From Candidatus Poribacteria bacterium (GTDB lineage Bacteria > Poribacteria > WGA-4E > WGA-3G): a stretch of 32,700 nt of DNA. The position numbers were made by a program, and so were the translations under genes. Numbering within the stretch: position 1 is the stretch's first letter; the number at the start of each line of letters is the position of its first letter. Positions 1 to 7,556 of this stretch are shown here, one piece after another. The notes beneath the pieces were generated by a model. It did no database searches and had not been told where the DNA came from. It saw only the letters and a list, made by a program, of their open reading frames with translations. Location: assembly GCA_003635195.1 (NCBI GenBank), contig PYIY01000158.1:1-32700 (forward strand). The letters run 5' to 3'.

Positions 1-26
1 CCAAAGCCCGCCAGCAAAATTCAGAA

Positions 27-99
27 CTCCCCCAGACGGACTCGAACCGCCGACACGATGGTTAACAGCCATCTGCTCTACCGACTGAGCTATGGGGGA
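27..99 (-). tRNA. tRNA-Asn(GTT)
   Basis: Read on the minus strand this folds as a complete 73-nt cloverleaf. The 7-bp acceptor stem is TCCCCCA/TGGGGGA, the D arm is GCTC...GAGC, and the anticodon stem GATGG/CCATC encloses loop CTGTTAA with anticodon GTT, which decodes asparagine. The T arm is GGCGG-TTCGAGT-CCGTC with one G-U pair, and the discriminator base is G. The 3' CCA is not encoded (the genome reads TTC), so it must be added after transcription. It stands alone, upstream of nothing else visible at the window edge. Confidence 0.96.
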
Positions 100-111
100 A
101 TATTAGTGTTA

Positions 112-140
112 ATTATAACCTATCTCGTCAGCAATTGCAA
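112..140 (-). promoter_or_regulatory. Sigma-70-type promoter of tRNA-Asn
   Basis: On the minus strand, TTGCAA (140-135) is followed after exactly 17 nt by a perfect TATAAT (117-112). The -10 box ends 13 nt before the mature tRNA 5' end at 99, so the predicted start gives a very short leader. Spacing and position fit a housekeeping promoter for a stable RNA gene. The -35 box matches TTGACA at 4 of 6 positions. Confidence 0.7.
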
Positions 141-225
141 GTTAAATAGCACTTTTTTGCTGCAAGCGAAACAGACTGATGTTAATTATACATTATCTTA
201 TTCACGGTTGCAAATTAATTCGTAT

Positions 226-615
226 TTAACACCCACACACAACCTCAGTCCCCGGAACCCCGTGCTCGCCTTTCGTTTCATAGCCATCACGTTTCCACCA
301 ATCCAAGCCACCCATCAATTCCTTAACCTGAAACCCCAACTTCGCCATATTCAAAGCACCTTTAGTAGAAGCATTGCAACCGATACCATCGCAATATGTC
401 ACATATATTTTAGATTTATCGAGTTCACATGTAGTTGCCTCAGACATTGTTCGATGCGGGATATTTATGGATGTCGGTATGTGTTCCAGTGCGTAAGCCT
501 CTGCGGAACGCGCATCTATCACGACAATAGATTCGCCGTCATTGAGTGCTTCATAAAGATCCCAAGAATCTGTTTCGTAATTTAATTTTGCTTGATAAAA
601 TTCAATCTGATCCAT
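226..615 (-). CDS. Rhodanese-like domain protein
   Basis: This is a 129-residue single-domain rhodanese (sulfurtransferase fold). The N-terminal part has the family signature VVIDARSAEAYALEHIPTSINIP (about residues 31-53), matching the usual D-x-R...E-x-x-x-x-H-I-P-x-A-x-x-I-P pattern. The active-site loop is YCDGIGCN, with Cys75 as the expected persulfide-forming residue, followed by the typical A-x-x-L-x-x-x-G-F-x-V-x-x-L-x-G-G-L-x-x-W helix-strand end. The C-terminus carries two extra cysteines in VVCGC. There is no signal peptide, so it should be cytoplasmic. It lies 27 nt downstream of the small membrane protein gene on the same strand, and a GGGAG sequence sits just before its ATG. The sulfur acceptor is unknown. 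Confidence 0.9.
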   Translation of the reverse strand: MDQIEFYQAKLNYETDSWDLYEALNDGESIVVIDARSAEAYALEHIPTSINIPHRTMSEATTCELDKSKIYVTYCDGIGCNASTKGALNMAKLGFQVKELMGGLDWWKRDGYETKGEHGVPGTEVVCGC

Positions 616-642
616 AACTCCCTTTCAAAGAGGACCTATTTT

Positions 643-981
643 TTAAGCGTGCTGCTTCCTTAACCATCTCCGGCAATCCAATCTCCCTTGAGAAAACCCC
701 CAGATAATGCCGATGCCAATAAAGACCCAAAAACCTACTATCCCAAATCGCCAAGCAAAACCGTAAGCACTCCCTACTGTCCCGCCATAACGTCCTTCTC
801 TGGGAGGCCCTGTATCATAGAAATGATCAATAACGTCCCGCGGCACCCGGACATCCATTATGATATGAAAAAGATACGCCACAGCGTAAGCCCATAAGTA
901 AGCAACTACGATTCCAAGCAATACTCGGAGAAACAGAATTCCGAGAAATCGCAGACTGGCTTTGAATTTCTGCATGAACAT
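643..981 (-). CDS. Small membrane protein, function unknown
   Basis: This is a 112-residue protein I cannot assign to a family. It has a hydrophobic segment at about residues 12-42 (long enough for one or two helices) and another at about 74-95, linked by a polar stretch rich in Arg, Asp and Gly (RDVIDHFYDTGPPREGRYGG). The C-terminus is basic (DCRRWLRKQHA), which by the positive-inside rule suggests a cytoplasmic tail. The start could be ATG at 981 or the second ATG at 975; neither has a strong ribosome binding site. It immediately precedes the rhodanese gene on the same strand, so the two are probably cotranscribed. The coding frame has no stop and membrane-like periodicity, which supports a real gene. 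Confidence 0.65.
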   Translation of the reverse strand: MFMQKFKASLRFLGILFLRVLLGIVVAYLWAYAVAYLFHIIMDVRVPRDVIDHFYDTGPPREGRYGGTVGSAYGFAWRFGIVGFWVFIGIGIIWGFSQGRLDCRRWLRKQHA

Positions 982-1026
982 AGTTTCCGCATCCAGCGTC
1001 TGCCCAAATTTTGTTCAGTGGACTAT

Positions 1027-1209
1027 TCAAATCTCGGAACCGTACACCACTCGCTTTGCCTCACGCAATTCAAGCTCTAAGCGAGTTTTTTCACTCGGAT
1101 TGAGAATGTTCGCAATTTTTGCCTCAGCCTCCCGAATCTCGGCGGGGTCCCGGAGGGCAGCTACTGCACCGGGTCGCCGCCATTTCCGCTGGGATTTTGG
1201 AACCTTCAC
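1027..1209 (-). CDS. Possible small basic protein, or 3' remnant of the HEPN gene
   Basis: This 60-residue frame opens with GTG at 1209. The product is hydrophilic and helix-like (EIREAEAKIANILNPSEKTR), with a basic Pro/Arg/Trp N-terminus. It has no convincing ribosome binding site. The same frame is open further upstream, right up to the TGA (1261-1263) that ends the HEPN/coiled-coil gene. It can therefore be read as a 77-codon continuation of that gene interrupted by a single stop. It could be an independent small gene, a read-through extension, the remnant of a longer C-terminus, or a chance frame. Composition favours coding over chance, but only weakly. Confidence 0.3.
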   Translation of the reverse strand: MKVPKSQRKWRRPGAVAALRDPAEIREAEAKIANILNPSEKTRLELELREAKRVVYGSEI

Positions 1210-1260
1210 AGTATCACCGCGATAACTCGGAGCTTCTGCGACCTTAGCCTTGACTTTATT

Positions 1261-2484
1261 TCATTCCATCCGTTCGACAAATTCTTCAGGAACATCGAAT
1301 CCACAAAGAATATTTAGACAGCCATTATAAACCCAACCTTCATCAATCAAATTACCAAGACGCTCAAGCATAACTTCCTTGTAATAATCAGAAATTCTGA
1401 TATTTTCATGGAATTCATCATTTGTGAGTAAGACTTCTTCACGGATGTTTTTCCAAGACATCTTCCTGGAAGCATCTGGATTAAGCCTTAATTCGGCAAC
1501 TCGTTTAGCAATTTCAACTCGTTCTTCTTCAGTTTCTTCTTTCTCCGATTCTGTCAATGTACGCGCGAGACGCTCCTCTGATGAGGGATACCCGCGGCGC
1601 GGAGTTGTCGTCTTTCCGTTGCCCTTCAGGAGCGCGAGACGCTCCTCTAGTGAGTGATACTCAGTTTGTCCTGCTTTTGTTCCCTCTAATTGACTTAACG
1701 TGCGCGCGAGATCTTTCTTGCAAGCAGTTAGTTCTGCTTCTACATCTTCTAATCGAGTCGAGGTAACCTCAAGACGCTCTTCCAACTGGGCATTTACCCT
1801 TTTGAGTGTTGCTAATTGGTGTGACGCAGCCTTAAGGGCTTTCCCATATTTTGTTTTCTCTGCATTCGCTTCCTCTAACTGATCTGAAATAGTCTCTATG
1901 CGTTTCTTATACGCAGCATTTTCTCTTTCCGCTTCCTCTAATTGATTTGATATGTCTGATAAGTGCTCCTCAGCGGTGGTTTTTCCTGCTACGGCTATTG
2001 CTAACTGCGTAGACATAGTTTCAAGACGTTTCTTGTAAGCAGCCTGTTCTACCTCCTCTGTTTGTCGCGCAATATTGTCAGAAAAGAGTCCGTCTTGAAT
2101 ATTCTCAACCCTACGTTTCGCATCCGGTCTATCAATTTTTTCCAGCAGATTAGCGATCAGAAAAAGGTGTGTCTGGGTGAATTCAGGATCCAGGTCCCAC
2201 GGCGGGTGTGAAGCGCGATTTCGCCCCTCTTTTATCACCCATGTAACACCTCGGATTTCGTAATAACGATCAATACGTGTAAAATACTGTTCAAAAGATC
2301 TCTCCCAATACTTATTAACCAAGTAGGGGATATCAGCAATTTCCATTGTATCTTCAACTTCAATTGCTTTTCCCTCTGCTGTACCTCCGCTCTTTTTCAA
2401 ACATTCAAGAATAAATGATTTCATAGCATTTAGATATATGTCGTGTGCTTTACGGAGTGCATCACGGTTAGGATAACTCGCCAT
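1261..2484 (-). CDS. Swt1-type HEPN domain protein with long coiled coil
   Basis: The frame is open from a TTG at 2514 (417 residues). I prefer the ATG at 2484 (407 residues), because the upstream TTG has no ribosome binding site. Using 417-residue numbering, about residues 12-130 resemble Swt1-like HEPN domains: a helical region with W70-E-R-S-F, then the motif GRNRASHP, in which R98-N99 and H103 form the Rx4H signature of HEPN ribonucleases. About 145-345 is a long Glu/Lys/Leu-rich coiled coil with repeated segments such as YKKR(L/I)ET and SLEERLA/SSEERLA. The last ~75 residues form a separate helical domain (SWKNIREEVLLTNDEF) that I do not recognise. There is no helicase, kinase or membrane segment. 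HEPN proteins commonly act in RNA cleavage, in toxin-antitoxin and defence settings; that role here is inference. Confidence 0.75.
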   Translation of the reverse strand: MASYPNRDALRKAHDIYLNAMKSFILECLKKSGGTAEGKAIEVEDTMEIADIPYLVNKYWERSFEQYFTRIDRYYEIRGVTWVIKEGRNRASHPPWDLDPEFTQTHLFLIANLLEKIDRPDAKRRVENIQDGLFSDNIARQTEEVEQAAYKKRLETMSTQLAIAVAGKTTAEEHLSDISNQLEEAERENAAYKKRIETISDQLEEANAEKTKYGKALKAASHQLATLKRVNAQLEERLEVTSTRLEDVEAELTACKKDLARTLSQLEGTKAGQTEYHSLEERLALLKGNGKTTTPRRGYPSSEERLARTLTESEKEETEEERVEIAKRVAELRLNPDASRKMSWKNIREEVLLTNDEFHENIRISDYYKEVMLERLGNLIDEGWVYNGCLNILCGFDVPEEFVERME

Positions 2485-2570
2485 ATTTCTACTCACAAAC
2501 CTCCATAGAAACAAATTTTGAAAAGTTTATCACAGTTTTTTACCGCTGTCAACTGCAAATTAGACTTAAA

Positions 2571-4892
2571 TTACTCCACAGAAAACATCTCGATTTTACC
2601 AGTGCCGATCCATCTTGCAACCACGCTTCTCGCCGGAATCTCTATGCTTTTATGTCTAAATGGATCTGTCCCGAAGTTTGCGTACATCTCAACCATATTC
2701 CCAAACTCGGTACGTTGGATTTGCTTGTCATGGCTCAACCACTCAAAATCACTCATTTCTCGTCCACCGATCTGCCGATGGAGCGGCGAAAAGAATGCGT
2801 AGTGCTGCTTGATCCACGCTTTATGCTTTGAAAATTCTTCTATATTCAGATGATATAACGGTGGCACATTGTAGAGCAATTCTAACAATGCCAACGTTTC
2901 TATAGCAGTCTCAAACTTGAGGCTTCCAGAACCCCAATGATGCGTTGTTATCACCGAATCATGGAATACAATCTGATAAAGCGGTAACCGAAAACGCGGG
3001 TCGTAATAGAGATACAGATATTTCGATTTGAGAGGCACCTGCTTGATGTGGATCGCCGGACCTTCGGGGGGCCAATACCCACCAACATAGTAAGGCGATG
3101 TTTTAGACTTCATATCCGGGTCCCCCCACCCGATGACAGGGACGGTCATCCCGTGCGCGAAGTGGAGCGTCGCAGCCGAATATGCAGCACCCTTCTCTGA
3201 ACCAACAACCATATTGTGCGTATCCCGAATCCACGAAATCCGAGCCAAACGCGCGCGCATATCATCTAACTGCGTTGCAGGATGGGAGGTCGAATAATCG
3301 TCGTAGAGTTCACCATAAGCATCACAATCAATAAACCACGTATTGAAATCTGATGGCATCTGTTCAACAATACCGTTGACGCGATTTTCGACGTAAGGTT
3401 GCGCCACGAGTGGACTTAAATGATACCCCTTCTTTTTAAATCCTTTGCTCTTTGTGCCGTCCGCGTTGACAATCCCTCCAGTCTCATAAAGCGTCAGATC
3501 AAACTGCGCGGTTTCCCACGTATCCTTTTCGTTCGGGTGGTGAATACTATGGTAGGAGTCATACGGTCCAATGAGATAACCGAGTTCTTTTGCCTTCGCG
3601 ACAGCGGTCAGGTGTCGAAATCCGTCCTGCCACGAGTCAACACCAAGCCAGAGCTTATCTAACCCGTTTTCAGCAAATTGTTCCAATAACTTCACAGAGA
3701 GACCGTCTCCCCACTCGCCTGGATGCCGTAGCGTGTCGGAAAACGCGGCGTAGAACAGTAGACAATTGCGGCGATACACTTCCGTGAGCGATAACGTGGA
3801 TATGTCTCGCGAGATTAACTTTCCTGTTTCTGACGTAACGGGAATCTCTGTCCAAATAGTTGGGTTGTAAAAATCAGGCTTTTCAAGTTGTTTACTTATT
3901 GCACGACTTACAACCCGCCGGACATATTTAGACGGATATGCCGATTGAGCGATTTCACGAACTGCTTTTCGCGCTTCTGCGTTCAGCTGGGTCCAGATAT
4001 GTTTCGCAATCCCACTATGACTACTTAGCCTTGTTACCAACGTTTGCCAGTCCGTTACATCATATTGACTGAGGAGTTTACCACCCCAGAGATAGACATG
4101 CGCAGCACCGAGTAACTTCTCTGCAGCAGGCGTTTTCTCAATTTTCTCAGCAAAAGAAACGAATTCAGCGTTCTGTTGTAACCAGTGTCGGTACTGTTTG
4201 GCAGGCGCGATTGGCGATGCTGCATCAAGAGAGATACGCACCCCATACCTTTTCTCTTCCCAATTGGGTGTGAAGGTATGCGATACCTGCATGCCTAAAG
4301 CAGTTAATGTTTTATTGAAACGGATTTGGTTGTTGAACGGATTGGTTAAAATGTAGGTGAGTGTTCGTTGGTTGAGATGCAACCCCCAAAACGGCATTGA
4401 GAGACCTGCGGTTGTATTTATCGGTCCCCGTTCGGACAAAAAGTCGCGCCATATAACGTCATCTTTTGGAATATAACTCCCCTCAAAAAAAGGTAAAATG
4501 TATCCACGGAGAGATTCAAAATCTTTAATAACGGGCCATGTTAAACTTAATGCGTCATTTGTCCGTTTATCCTGAATAAATTCAACGGATAGTGAGTCGT
4601 CTATCAGTTCAAAGCGAACGGTAAGAAAATGCTCTGGCAGCCGCCAACTGACAGTATTGTCTTCTTGAGTGAATTCCGTTATATTGTTGAAACCGGTTTG
4701 TTCCCATGAAATCGGCAGGGATACTCCCGAGTCCGCTGGATATGTCTCCACAGCGAGTGATCGCGGAACAATCTCAACTGTCCAAACAGCATTGCTCAGA
4801 TAGATCGTTTCAGGCGCAGCATCGATACTGATAGAAGTTAGGAGAAATACCGCTATAGATAAAACGCAAAATCGCAATTTAGACAATGGCAC
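2571..4892 (-). CDS. Secreted glycoside hydrolase, GH101/GH129-like
   Basis: This 773-residue protein starts at GTG 4892, with AGGAG seven nt upstream. A signal peptide (RFCVLSIAVFLLTSISIDAA) directs export. Residues ~30-240 form a beta-rich domain with the SMPFWGLHL motif. Residues ~400-640 look like the TIM-barrel catalytic part of endo-alpha-N-acetylgalactosaminidase-related enzymes (GH101/GH129 clan). In it FIDCDAYGE supplies a candidate nucleophile (D522 or D524), and VVGSEKG supplies a candidate acid/base, E566, about 42 residues later. The C-terminal ~100 residues are beta-rich. Such enzymes remove alpha-linked GalNAc or related sugars from glycoproteins. The exact substrate cannot be read from the sequence, and residue assignments are from motif similarity only. 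The downstream neighbour is a lone HEPN gene, so no sugar-use operon is evident. Confidence 0.72.
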   Translation of the reverse strand: MPLSKLRFCVLSIAVFLLTSISIDAAPETIYLSNAVWTVEIVPRSLAVETYPADSGVSLPISWEQTGFNNITEFTQEDNTVSWRLPEHFLTVRFELIDDSLSVEFIQDKRTNDALSLTWPVIKDFESLRGYILPFFEGSYIPKDDVIWRDFLSERGPINTTAGLSMPFWGLHLNQRTLTYILTNPFNNQIRFNKTLTALGMQVSHTFTPNWEEKRYGVRISLDAASPIAPAKQYRHWLQQNAEFVSFAEKIEKTPAAEKLLGAAHVYLWGGKLLSQYDVTDWQTLVTRLSSHSGIAKHIWTQLNAEARKAVREIAQSAYPSKYVRRVVSRAISKQLEKPDFYNPTIWTEIPVTSETGKLISRDISTLSLTEVYRRNCLLFYAAFSDTLRHPGEWGDGLSVKLLEQFAENGLDKLWLGVDSWQDGFRHLTAVAKAKELGYLIGPYDSYHSIHHPNEKDTWETAQFDLTLYETGGIVNADGTKSKGFKKKGYHLSPLVAQPYVENRVNGIVEQMPSDFNTWFIDCDAYGELYDDYSTSHPATQLDDMRARLARISWIRDTHNMVVGSEKGAAYSAATLHFAHGMTVPVIGWGDPDMKSKTSPYYVGGYWPPEGPAIHIKQVPLKSKYLYLYYDPRFRLPLYQIVFHDSVITTHHWGSGSLKFETAIETLALLELLYNVPPLYHLNIEEFSKHKAWIKQHYAFFSPLHRQIGGREMSDFEWLSHDKQIQRTEFGNMVEMYANFGTDPFRHKSIEIPARSVVARWIGTGKIEMFSVE

Positions 4893-4928
4893 CTATTTTC
4901 TCCTATTCTGTCAACATTTGCTGTGAGG

Positions 4929-4949
4929 GGCGCGCTCAGAAAACGCGCC
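4929..4949. other. GC-rich hairpin between isomerase and glycosidase genes
   Basis: A 6-bp perfect stem, GGCGCG (4929-4934) with CGCGCC (4944-4949), encloses a 9-nt loop. It lies in the 72-nt gap after the isomerase stop and before the glycosidase start. No T-tract follows on the minus strand, so a rho-independent terminator is not well supported. It may mark an operon boundary or a small extragenic palindrome. Confidence 0.35.
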
Positions 4950-4964
4950 GACGGGTCTGAACGC

Positions 4965-5723
4965 TTACCTCGCTAATTCTTCCCACAATGCCCGATAAAA
5001 ATTCATCACGCGTACAGGATCAGAGCTTCCAGCGATTTCTGCAAGGGTGTAACCTGTGTACCCAGATGCCTTTAAAAATGTAAAGAGTTCCCGCCACGGA
5101 TACTCGCGCCGATGCAGTTCCGTAATATGTACCAAACCGATTCTACCTTTGACGAGGTCAAAGTTGTTTTTAATACTTCCGTTTTCCACTTCACCGAAGT
5201 TGGAATTCCAGCAGACGTAGACGTTGTCGTGATCGGCGACATCAATAATTGTGCGGATATGTCTGAGTTCAGAGGTGCCACCGCCGTGGACTTCTAAGCG
5301 AATCTGCACGCCGAGATCCGCAGCGAATTCACCACACTCTCGTAACGCCAATCCGATCTGTTCCAGCGTTTTTTCGACCGGAACTTCATCAGGTAACCCA
5401 TTCGGACGCACCTTCACACCGGGTGCCCCGACATCCGCTGCCAGTTGCGAGTAAACTTTTGTCCCTTCTATATTCTGCCGAACGACTGCCTGATCCACGG
5501 CATGATAATCAAACGCGGAACCCAAGCCAGCAATCTCAATTGGGGAATCGTCGAATTGTTTTTTTACTGCTGCGCGTTCACTTGCGGAGAGTTCAACTTC
5601 AACACCGTGGGCATGCGTTGTCCGCAATTCCACACCTTGAAATCCCGTCTCTACACATTTTTCAATGATAGTGGGAATATCCCAATCTTTTGCCATATTA
5701 TACGTAACTAAACCAAGTTTCAT
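4965..5723 (-). CDS. Sugar phosphate isomerase/epimerase family (xylose isomerase-like TIM barrel)
   Basis: This is a 252-residue cytoplasmic protein of the AP-endonuclease-2/xylose isomerase-like TIM barrel family. It begins MKLGLVTYNMAKDWD and has the usual barrel landmarks: GFQGVELRTTHAHGVE, IRLEVHGGGTSELRH (metal-binding Glu and His expected here), NVYVCWNSNF, GLVHITELHR and YTLAEIAGSSDP near the end. The Glu/His/Asp residues in these strands suggest a divalent-metal isomerase or epimerase, but the substrate is unknown. The ATG at 5723 is preceded by AAGGAG, which overlaps the TAA stop of the nearest Uma2 gene only 9 nt upstream. The gene is therefore very probably the last cistron of the Uma2 array transcript. 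Confidence 0.85.
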   Translation of the reverse strand: MKLGLVTYNMAKDWDIPTIIEKCVETGFQGVELRTTHAHGVEVELSASERAAVKKQFDDSPIEIAGLGSAFDYHAVDQAVVRQNIEGTKVYSQLAADVGAPGVKVRPNGLPDEVPVEKTLEQIGLALRECGEFAADLGVQIRLEVHGGGTSELRHIRTIIDVADHDNVYVCWNSNFGEVENGSIKNNFDLVKGRIGLVHITELHRREYPWRELFTFLKASGYTGYTLAEIAGSSDPVRVMNFYRALWEELAR

Positions 5724-5732
5724 AAAGTCTCC

Positions 5733-6299
5733 TTATTCAAAAAGTTGTGCCACTTGACATGAAAAACCTTCAACGACATCTTCACCCGTGAGTGTATCTT
5801 CACATGTCAGTACCCTGATGTCTGTTTTAGAACGATAGACCATTACTGTCTCCGATACAGGCTTGAGCACCCAAACCATCCGAGTGCCTGCTTCCAGATA
5901 GGCAAATGCCTTTTCCTCAACACGATGCAATATGTCTGTCCGAGAAACCACTTCAACAGCGAGGTCTGGTGGAATCGCAAATGCCGTGCTTAAGTCATCA
6001 GGCAACCGGGCTGATGAAACGAACGCAATATCTGGTATTAAGACCCGATCACCGATCTGGAAGCCGGTGTCTGGCACATAGACATCGCCGAGTTGATTCT
6101 CACGAACGTACAGACCCAAAGGCAAAATGAGATTTATACTAATCTTACCATGTGCTCCTGATGTCGGTGGCATCGGTATAAGTTCTCCCTTCACATATTC
6201 GTATCCTTCTAAATCACTCTCAAGAAACTCTTCAAGCGTCACCTTCTTTGGAGGTGGAAGTATTTCTTGGGTGACTCCATGAGCGTCTTGTTGTCTCAT
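5733..6299 (-). CDS. Uma2 family (DUF820) putative nuclease, copy 1
   Basis: Copy 1 is the promoter-distal member of a four-gene array. The frame opens at ATG 6305, but GGAGG (6311-6307) lies only one nt from it and seven nt from the second ATG at 6299. I take 6299 as the start (188 residues). The protein has the Uma2 landmarks in order: TLEEFLESDLEGYEYVKGELI; IPDIAFVSSARLP (Asp); PPDLAVEVVSRTD (Glu); EEKAFAYLEAGTRMVWVLKP (Lys). Together these make the restriction-endonuclease-like PD-(D/E)xK core, so nuclease activity is possible but unproven. It shares its last 21 residues exactly with the other three copies. The TAA stop forms part of the next gene's ribosome binding site. Confidence 0.88.
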   Translation of the reverse strand: MRQQDAHGVTQEILPPPKKVTLEEFLESDLEGYEYVKGELIPMPPTSGAHGKISINLILPLGLYVRENQLGDVYVPDTGFQIGDRVLIPDIAFVSSARLPDDLSTAFAIPPDLAVEVVSRTDILHRVEEKAFAYLEAGTRMVWVLKPVSETVMVYRSKTDIRVLTCEDTLTGEDVVEGFSCQVAQLFE

Positions 6300-6340
6300 T
6301 TTCATTCCTCCATAATTAGTTTGCTGTGTTTCAACGCCAC

Positions 6341-6907
6341 CTATTCAAAAAGTTGTGCCACTTGACATGAAAAACCTTCAACGACATCTTCACCCGTGAG
6401 TGTATCTTCACATGTCAGGACCTCGATGTCTGTTTTAGAACGATAGACCATTACCGTCTCCGATACAGGCTTAAGCACCCAGACCATCCGAGTGCCTGCT
6501 TCCAGATAGGCAAATGCCTTTTCCTCAACACGATGCGATATGTCTGTCCGAGAAACGACCTCCACGGCCAGGTCCGGCGGTATGGAGAACGCTTTTTGCC
6601 TGTCATCAGGCAGTCTCGTTGTAGAAACAAACGCAATATCGGGCATCAACACCCGTTCACCAATCTGGAAACCGGTGTCGGCTATATACACACGCCCCAG
6701 TTGATGCCCGCGAACGTGTGAGTATAGGTACCAGTGTATATTAGAACTAATTTCGCCGTGTTCACCTGATGTAGGTGGCATGGGTATCAATTCTCCTTTT
6801 ACGTATTCATACCCTTCTAAATCACTCTCAAGAAATTCTTCAAGCGTCATCTTCTTTGGAGGTGGAAGTGTCTCTTGGGTGACTTCACGAGCGTCTTGTT
6901 GTCTCAT
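6341..6907 (-). CDS. Uma2 family (DUF820) putative nuclease, copy 2
   Basis: Copy 2 has the same 573-nt frame from ATG 6913. Again the ribosome binding site (GGAGG at 6919-6915) fits the internal ATG at 6907 better. Core motifs are LMPDIAFVSTTRLP, PPDLAVEVVSRTD and EEKAFAYLEAGTRMVWVLKP. From VVSRTD to the C-terminus it differs from copy 1 at only two residues (L to S and R to E). The preceding central section (HGEISSNIHWYLYSHVRGHQ) is clearly different. That patchwork suggests recent recombination or conversion between neighbours rather than uniform divergence. The biological target is unknown. Confidence 0.88.
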   Translation of the reverse strand: MRQQDAREVTQETLPPPKKMTLEEFLESDLEGYEYVKGELIPMPPTSGEHGEISSNIHWYLYSHVRGHQLGRVYIADTGFQIGERVLMPDIAFVSTTRLPDDRQKAFSIPPDLAVEVVSRTDISHRVEEKAFAYLEAGTRMVWVLKPVSETVMVYRSKTDIEVLTCEDTLTGEDVVEGFSCQVAQLFE

Positions 6908-6948
6908 TTTCATTCCTCCACAATTCGTTTACCTTGTTTCAATACTAT

Positions 6949-7515
6949 CTATTCAAAAAGTTGTGCCACTTGACACGAAAAACCTTCAACGACATCTTCA
7001 CCCGTAAGCGTGTCGTTAATTCCTAACACCGTGATAGGCGTTTCAGATCGATACACTCGTACCGTTTGTGAAGTAGGTTCGACAATCCATACCATCTGCG
7101 TCCCGGATTCCAGATAGGCGAATGCTTTTTCAATCACACGTCGGAAAACATCTGATGGTGAAACCACCTCCACGGCAAGGTCTGGTGGCACTGGGCATGC
7201 TCTGCTCGTATCGTCAGGCAGATGTGCTGTTGAAAGAAAAGCAACGTCCGGTTTCAGGACGCGCTCGCCGACTTGAAAGCCCGTGTCTGGCGTAACCACC
7301 GCGCCGAGTTGGTTTTCTTCAACGTACGTCCCTAAACGCAAAAAGACCTTCGCGCTGATTAGTCCATGTTCCCATGACGCAGCTGGCATTAGTATGAGTT
7401 CTCCTTTCACATATTCGTATCCTTCTAAATCACTCTCAAGAAACTCTTCAAGCGTCATCTTCTTTGGAGGTGGAATTATCTCTTGGGTGACACCACGAGG
7501 GTCTTGTTGCCTCAT
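6949..7515 (-). CDS. Uma2 family (DUF820) putative nuclease, copy 3
   Basis: Copy 3 shares the N-terminal block (PPPKKMTLEEFLESDLEGY) and the final DTLTGEDVVEGFSCQVAQLFE-type tail with its neighbours. Its middle and second half are more divergent: LKPDVAFLSTAHLP, PPDLAVEVVSPSDVFRRVIEKAFAYLESGTQMVWIVEP. The catalytic-type Asp, Glu and Lys are all retained. VVSPSD is the commonest form of this motif in the family, so this copy may be closest to the ancestral sequence. ATG 7515 is chosen over 7521 because GGAGG at 7527-7523 has ideal spacing only to 7515. Confidence 0.88.
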   Translation of the reverse strand: MRQQDPRGVTQEIIPPPKKMTLEEFLESDLEGYEYVKGELILMPAASWEHGLISAKVFLRLGTYVEENQLGAVVTPDTGFQVGERVLKPDVAFLSTAHLPDDTSRACPVPPDLAVEVVSPSDVFRRVIEKAFAYLESGTQMVWIVEPTSQTVRVYRSETPITVLGINDTLTGEDVVEGFSCQVAQLFE

Positions 7516-7556
7516 TTTCATTCCTCCGCAATTCGTTTACCTTGTTTCAACACTAT

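Noticed and set aside
58..585. Plus-strand open frame of 175 codons
   Set aside because: It overlaps the tRNA gene and lies antisense to the rhodanese gene; composition (many Cys, Ile, Arg, His) is unlike a real protein.
1..2514. Defence island around the HEPN gene
   Set aside because: The neighbours (tRNA, rhodanese, small membrane protein, secreted glycosidase) are not defence genes and no partner nucleotidyltransferase or antitoxin is adjacent.
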